DNA of 18,564 bases from Bacillota bacterium (GTDB lineage: Bacteria > Bacillota > DTU030 > DUMP01), in NCBI GenBank assembly GCA_012735455.1, contig JAAYHG010000289.1, positions 1-18,564 of the forward strand. Direction: 5' to 3'. How positions within the stretch are numbered: the first letter of the stretch is position 1; each line of letters opens with the position of its first letter. Positions 16,199 through 18,564 of this stretch are shown here, in pieces. The notes under the pieces are model-generated. The model was not told the origin of the DNA, made no database searches, and saw nothing but the letters and a program-made list of their open reading frames with translations. A program made the position numbers and the translations under genes.

Positions 16199-17020
16199 CT
16201 ACAGTAGGGTCAAGCGTGCCCGCTCCCGCAGTTGATCCGCTGTCAGGCTGTACGCGGCATCAAAGAGGTGGGCCTGAAAGGTTCCGGGACCGCCGGCCCG
16301 CTCTGCCGCCAATTCTGCTGCTACGCCGTAGGCTGCGAGGGCCGCGGCCGTGCTCACAAAGGCATCCCTGGCCACCGCCGTGAACGCCGCGATGACCGCC
16401 GTGGCCATACAACCGGTGCCGGTTACAGCAGTAAGCAGCTCGTTACCGTTGTCTACCCGAGCCAGGCGGCCTGGCGCGGCAATAAAGTCCCGTTGGCCCG
16501 TCACCGCCGCCACGGTGCCAAAGCGCCGGGCGACGGCTCTGGCAATCTCGCTGCGCTGTTCTTCACTCGCCGCCTGCCCAAAACCGCTCGCTTCGCTATC
16601 AACCCCCTTGGGCCGCACAGCCCTGCCCGCCAGGTAGCCCATTTCCGACGCGTTGGCTCGAATAACGGCAAACTGTACCTCTGCCAGCAGCTCAGTCACG
16701 AGTTCCGTACGAAACCGCGTAGCTCCCACGCCGACCGGATCCAACACCACTGGAATCCCGCATTTGTTGGCAGCGCGCCCGGCGCAGAGCATGCCCTCCC
16801 GACTGGGGGCAGAAGGCGTACCGATGTTAAGAACCAATGCCCGCGCCTGAGCAACCATCTCCGCCACCTCTTCCGGTGCCTTGGCCATAACCGGCGCAGC
16901 CCCAAAAGCCAGCGTAATGTTCGCCGTGATATTGGCTACTACCGTGTTGGTTATGTGGTGTATCAGCGGGCGTTCCCGACGCACCTTTTCCAGAACCAGC
17001 AACCACTCCTCCAGCTCCAT
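16199..17020 (-). CDS. thiM: Hydroxyethylthiazole kinase ThiM
   Basis: This 273-residue ribokinase-like enzyme phosphorylates 4-methyl-5-(2-hydroxyethyl)thiazole for thiamine salvage. The family marks are all present: HHITNTVVAN (21-30), MAKAPEE, DPVGVGATRFR (D94 onward), RANASE (121-126), and the anion-hole/catalytic GTGCM (201-205, C204). The length is normal. The ATG is preceded by AGAGGTGA with a 4-base gap. The gene is first in the thiM-thiW transcript, downstream of a TPP riboswitch, so expression is expected to fall when thiamine pyrophosphate is plentiful. Confidence 0.96.
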   Translation of the reverse strand: MELEEWLLVLEKVRRERPLIHHITNTVVANITANITLAFGAAPVMAKAPEEVAEMVAQARALVLNIGTPSAPSREGMLCAGRAANKCGIPVVLDPVGVGATRFRTELVTELLAEVQFAVIRANASEMGYLAGRAVRPKGVDSEASGFGQAASEEQRSEIARAVARRFGTVAAVTGQRDFIAAPGRLARVDNGNELLTAVTGTGCMATAVIAAFTAVARDAFVSTAAALAAYGVAAELAAERAGGPGTFQAHLFDAAYSLTADQLRERARLTLL

Positions 17021-17060
17021 GGTCTCACCTCTTTTCTACAGCAGACCGACTGCCGGGTAT

Positions 17061-17092
17061 AACAAAGCCGTCCTTCCGTAAGGAAAGACGGC
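17061..17092 (-). terminator. Riboswitch expression-platform terminator upstream of thiM
   Basis: On the minus strand, GCCGTCTTTCC (complement of 17082-17092) pairs with GGAAGGACGGC (complement of 17067-17077). This gives an 11-bp stem with one G-U wobble and a TTAC loop, followed by TTTGTT. It lies between the TPP aptamer and the thiM ribosome site, as expected for transcriptional attenuation. Confidence 0.85.
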
Positions 17093-17108
17093 AGCTTGGC
17101 TCTCAATA

Positions 17109-17195
17109 CCGCTTCCCTACGCTGGCATTACCCAGATCAGGTCACAGGGTCAAGGGATAACTCCCTTATCTCAGCCCGCACGGGCTCCCCTAGCA
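17109..17195 (-). promoter_or_regulatory. TPP (THI-box) riboswitch aptamer
   Basis: The minus strand carries the conserved TPP aptamer segments in order: CTAGGGGAGCCC near the 5' end, GGGCTGAGATAAGGGAG (the pyrimidine-binding CUGAGA), CCCTTGACCCTGTGACCTGAT, CTGGGTAATGCCAGCG, then TAGGGAAGCGG. The CUGAGA, ACCUGA and GGxUAAUxCCxGCG elements are diagnostic. It senses thiamine pyrophosphate and controls thiM-thiW through the terminator that follows. Its limits are approximate because I did not fold the P1 stem. Confidence 0.95.
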
Positions 17196-17219
17196 GCCGT
17201 TTATGCTGTTGTTATCATT

Positions 17220-17248
17220 ATTATAGACCGGCCGGAACGGGAAGTAAA
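17220..17248 (-). promoter_or_regulatory. Promoter of the riboswitch-thiM-thiW transcript
   Basis: On the minus strand, TTTACT (complement of 17243-17248), a 17-base spacer and a perfect TATAAT (complement of 17220-17225) lie about 25 bases before the aptamer. This gives a leader of roughly 190 bases. Confidence 0.8.
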
Positions 17249-17356
17249 TACCGGGAAACAGCTTATTGTATCTGTATCAAGAGGAAGACTGATGCAAGCC
17301 GTCTTTGTGGATGTTGTCCGGCGGCTGGAACACGGGTTGCACCACAAGGTGTTTGC

Positions 17357-17660
17357 AGGATCCTTAAGTTGATAAGTGGGAGGCTTGCGGTCGGCGAATA
17401 CTGCGATACGGCGCCGTACACCATCCACAGCAGTCAGATTAAGATCGGCTGTGAGGATCACCCTCGCCTTACTCGGCCTCCACCAAGACCTGGCCCCAAG
17501 GGTCCACTATTGCCGAATACCCGCAGTTCACCAGCTCGCCAACCGAACCACAGGCGTTGGCCGCAACGACGAATAATTGGTTTTCGGTAGCCCGCGCTTT
17601 GAGTAGAGTGCGCCAGTGTTCGGCGTGCAGGTGGGGCCACTACCATTTGCCAGCACGAGT
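17357..17660 (-). pseudogene. Degenerate C-terminal part of a nitrilase-superfamily (carbon-nitrogen hydrolase) gene
   Basis: Two minus-strand frames together read as the last third of a nitrilase-family protein. The first (17469-17639) gives WPHLHAEHWRTLLKARATENQ, FVVAANACG and SAIVDPWGQVLVEAE, then TAA at 17469-17471. The adjacent frame continues from 17461 with ILTADLNLTAVDGVRRR and VFADRKPPTYQL, the normal nitrilase C-terminus. A one-base frameshift near 17462-17475 therefore splits the gene. A TAG stands immediately upstream of the WPH segment (17640-17642). The N-terminal two thirds, with the catalytic Glu, Lys and Cys, are missing; sequence similarity fades before the tRNA at 17701. 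The family hydrolyses amides or nitriles, but this copy cannot be functional. The 17249-17356 stretch holds no recognisable gene. Confidence 0.8.
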
Positions 17661-17689
17661 TAAGCGCTCAGCAGGCCCCTAAAAAACAA

Positions 17690-17784
17690 CTTAATAACGT
17701 GGGGGCGTAGCTCAGCTGGGAGAGCGTACGGTTCGCATCCGTAAGGTCAAGGGTTCGAATCCCTAATTCAAATATCTTAATAAC
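17690..17784. repeat. 9-bp direct repeat CTTAATAAC flanking the broken tRNA
   Basis: CTTAATAAC occurs at 17690-17698 and again at 17776-17784, in the same orientation, 86 bases apart. The tRNA-Ala fragment lies between the copies. The right copy overlaps the stop codon of the unrecognised membrane protein gene. It could be a target-site duplication, a slippage or recombination repeat, or chance in an AT-rich stretch. Confidence 0.5.
17701..17765 (+). tRNA. tRNA-Ala(CGC), 3' truncated
   Basis: A clear cloverleaf runs as follows: 5' acceptor GGGGGCG (17701-17707), D arm GCTC/GAGC with AGCTGGGA loop, anticodon stem TACGG/CCGTA, loop TTCGCAT with anticodon CGC at 17734-17736, variable AGGTC, and T arm AAGGG-TTCGAAT-CCCT. 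The 5' part matches bacterial tRNA-Ala. After CCCT (17761-17764) the sequence becomes AATTCAAATAT and cannot pair with the 5' acceptor strand; the expected partner would resemble CGCCTCC followed by A. The last T-stem pair is also lost (A-A). The gene therefore lacks its 3' acceptor strand and discriminator and should not give a working tRNA as written. Confidence 0.8.
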
Positions 17785-18286
17785 CGACAATACTTGCCCG
17801 TACCCCTGTTTCGTGCCAAATTTTTTGCGCGATTTCCATAACGCTTTGCCTGTCGGTCAGACCGTGCAGCAACTCAACGCGCAGCATTTCGCCGTCGGCT
17901 CCAAAGGACAGGCAGATATGCGCTTTGTCGATTTGTACCTCCTTCAACCGGACGCCGTACACGCCCTCGCAGCCCCATCTATAGACCTTGTTTCCTAAGA
18001 GCAAGCCGAAGGTGGAAACAATGGTTTCCTCCGCCTGTTTTCGGCTTGGTCGGTTCTCCGAGATAACGACGCAGGAGGGGACAGTCAGAATTTTGCTGTC
18101 GCAGATTAGCATCGCCGCGGCCAGTAATCGGCTTTGCCGGTACAGCAGGATCAGCGCCACGGCGGTCAAGCCGCCGCAGGCCACAGCCATCTCCATCTTT
18201 AGCGCTATGAGAAGCAGCACGGTCAAAAGCATGGCAGCTGCGGAAAGCGCGGCATACAGATTCCGTCTTCCTCTTATGGCTTTCAC
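17777..18286 (-). CDS. Unrecognised protein with two N-terminal transmembrane helices
   Basis: I do not recognise this product of about 169 residues. A basic start (KAIRGRRN) leads into two hydrophobic segments, roughly residues 10-28 and 32-50. A soluble C-terminal part of about 110 residues follows, with mixed charge and two or three cysteines. It looks like a small membrane-anchored protein with a cytoplasmic tail. The in-frame GTG at 18296-18298 overlaps its own GGGAGG, so I prefer the second GTG at 18284-18286, 11 bases from it; the alternative adds four residues. It lies about 40 bases downstream of the SLH protein gene and may share its transcript. Its stop codon sits in the 9-bp direct repeat. 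Confidence 0.65.
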   Translation of the reverse strand: MKAIRGRRNLYAALSAAAMLLTVLLLIALKMEMAVACGGLTAVALILLYRQSRLLAAAMLICDSKILTVPSCVVISENRPSRKQAEETIVSTFGLLLGNKVYRWGCEGVYGVRLKEVQIDKAHICLSFGADGEMLRVELLHGLTDRQSVMEIAQKIWHETGVRASIVGY

Positions 18287-18327
18287 CGCCGGCTTCACCT
18301 CCCGCTCTTTATGCTGGCACGAATCCT

Positions 18328-18564
18328 TTATTCAGCTATCCGAACAGAGGGCAGGGCAATTCTTGTGATGATTGCCGCCGCTTCCGCTCTGGTAATTGCG
18401 CACTCACCGGCAAATGTCCCGGCTTCATCATTTCCGCACAGTACGCCCGCCGCGTAGAGGATGAGAATCTCATCAGCGTATTTGTCGGTCGCGGCGACGT
18501 CCGGCGGAATTCTGTTGCTGATTGCCGTAAGCTCGCTCTCCGGCAGGGCATGGGCGAAGATATA
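18328..18564 (-). CDS. S-layer homology (SLH) domain protein, C-terminal end (partial)
   Basis: The minus-strand frame is open from the window edge to a TAA at 18328-18330, giving 78 residues. YADEILILYAAGVLCGND, then GTFAGECAITRAEAAAIIT, is a clear SLH repeat (LY..GV..G, then ITRAE.AAI..R). The preceding PPDVAATDKY matches the usual PDV lead-in. SLH domains anchor exported proteins to pyruvylated cell-wall polymers, so this is probably a cell-surface protein with SLH repeats at its C-terminus. The rest, including any signal peptide or catalytic domain, lies outside the window. A long antisense-frame ORF in this stretch is a shadow. Confidence 0.85.
   Translation of the reverse strand, partial: YIFAHALPESELTAISNRIPPDVAATDKYADEILILYAAGVLCGNDEAGTFAGECAITRAEAAAIITRIALPSVRIAE

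Noticed and set aside
16232..17062. Long plus-strand ORF (276 codons) across thiM
   Set aside because: It is antisense to a thiM gene with all its motifs and has an Arg/Gly/His-rich shadow composition.
17096..17590. Plus-strand ORF across the TPP riboswitch and nitrilase remnant
   Set aside because: It covers a well-matched riboswitch and promoter on the opposite strand and has no recognisable protein pattern.

Overview
The window looks like the chromosome of a Gram-positive, anaerobic member of the Firmicutes, probably class Clostridia. The evidence is an AddA/AddB pair (not RecBCD), a rubrerythrin, a thiamine-pyrophosphate (TPP) riboswitch with an intrinsic terminator in front of thiM-thiW, and an S-layer homology protein. 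No species can be named from sequence alone. Base composition is moderately GC-rich, and most of the window is ordinary, densely packed chromosome.

Layout. Positions 1-135 (+) hold the end of an MgtE-type magnesium transporter. A hairpin separates it from a convergent four-gene recombination and repair operon read on the minus strand from about 11.9 kb down to 0.17 kb: addB, addA, sbcD, sbcC. Two junctions in this operon are ATGA stop/start overlaps. AddAB is the double-strand-break resecting helicase-nuclease, and SbcCD (Rad50-Mre11) processes blocked ends and hairpins. sfsA is divergent from addB and has its own promoter. It converges on a minus-strand YtcJ-type amidohydrolase with only six bases between the stop codons. 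A rubrerythrin gene with its own promoter and terminator follows on the plus strand. Positions 15179-15637 hold no intact gene; they contain an apparently frameshifted short plus-strand ORF followed by a good terminator. Next come thiM and thiW (minus strand, thiazole salvage), preceded by a clear promoter, TPP aptamer and terminator.

The right end (from about 17.25 kb) is scrambled. It has the degenerate C-terminal part of a nitrilase-superfamily gene, a tRNA-Ala(CGC) gene that loses its 3' half-acceptor abruptly, and a 9-bp direct repeat on either side of that tRNA. Beyond these lie an unrecognised two-helix membrane protein and the C-terminal end of an SLH-domain protein. This looks like a recombination, deletion or insertion junction, or an assembly join.

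The most notable observations are two active-site substitutions in AddA (Walker A Thr to Pro, and motif III Asp to Ala), the broken tRNA/nitrilase junction, the frameshifted ORF between two terminators, and a hairpin lying between the Shine-Dalgarno sequence and the start codon of the amidohydrolase. I saw no CRISPR array, complete insertion sequence, prophage, or candidate for a new multi-gene system.
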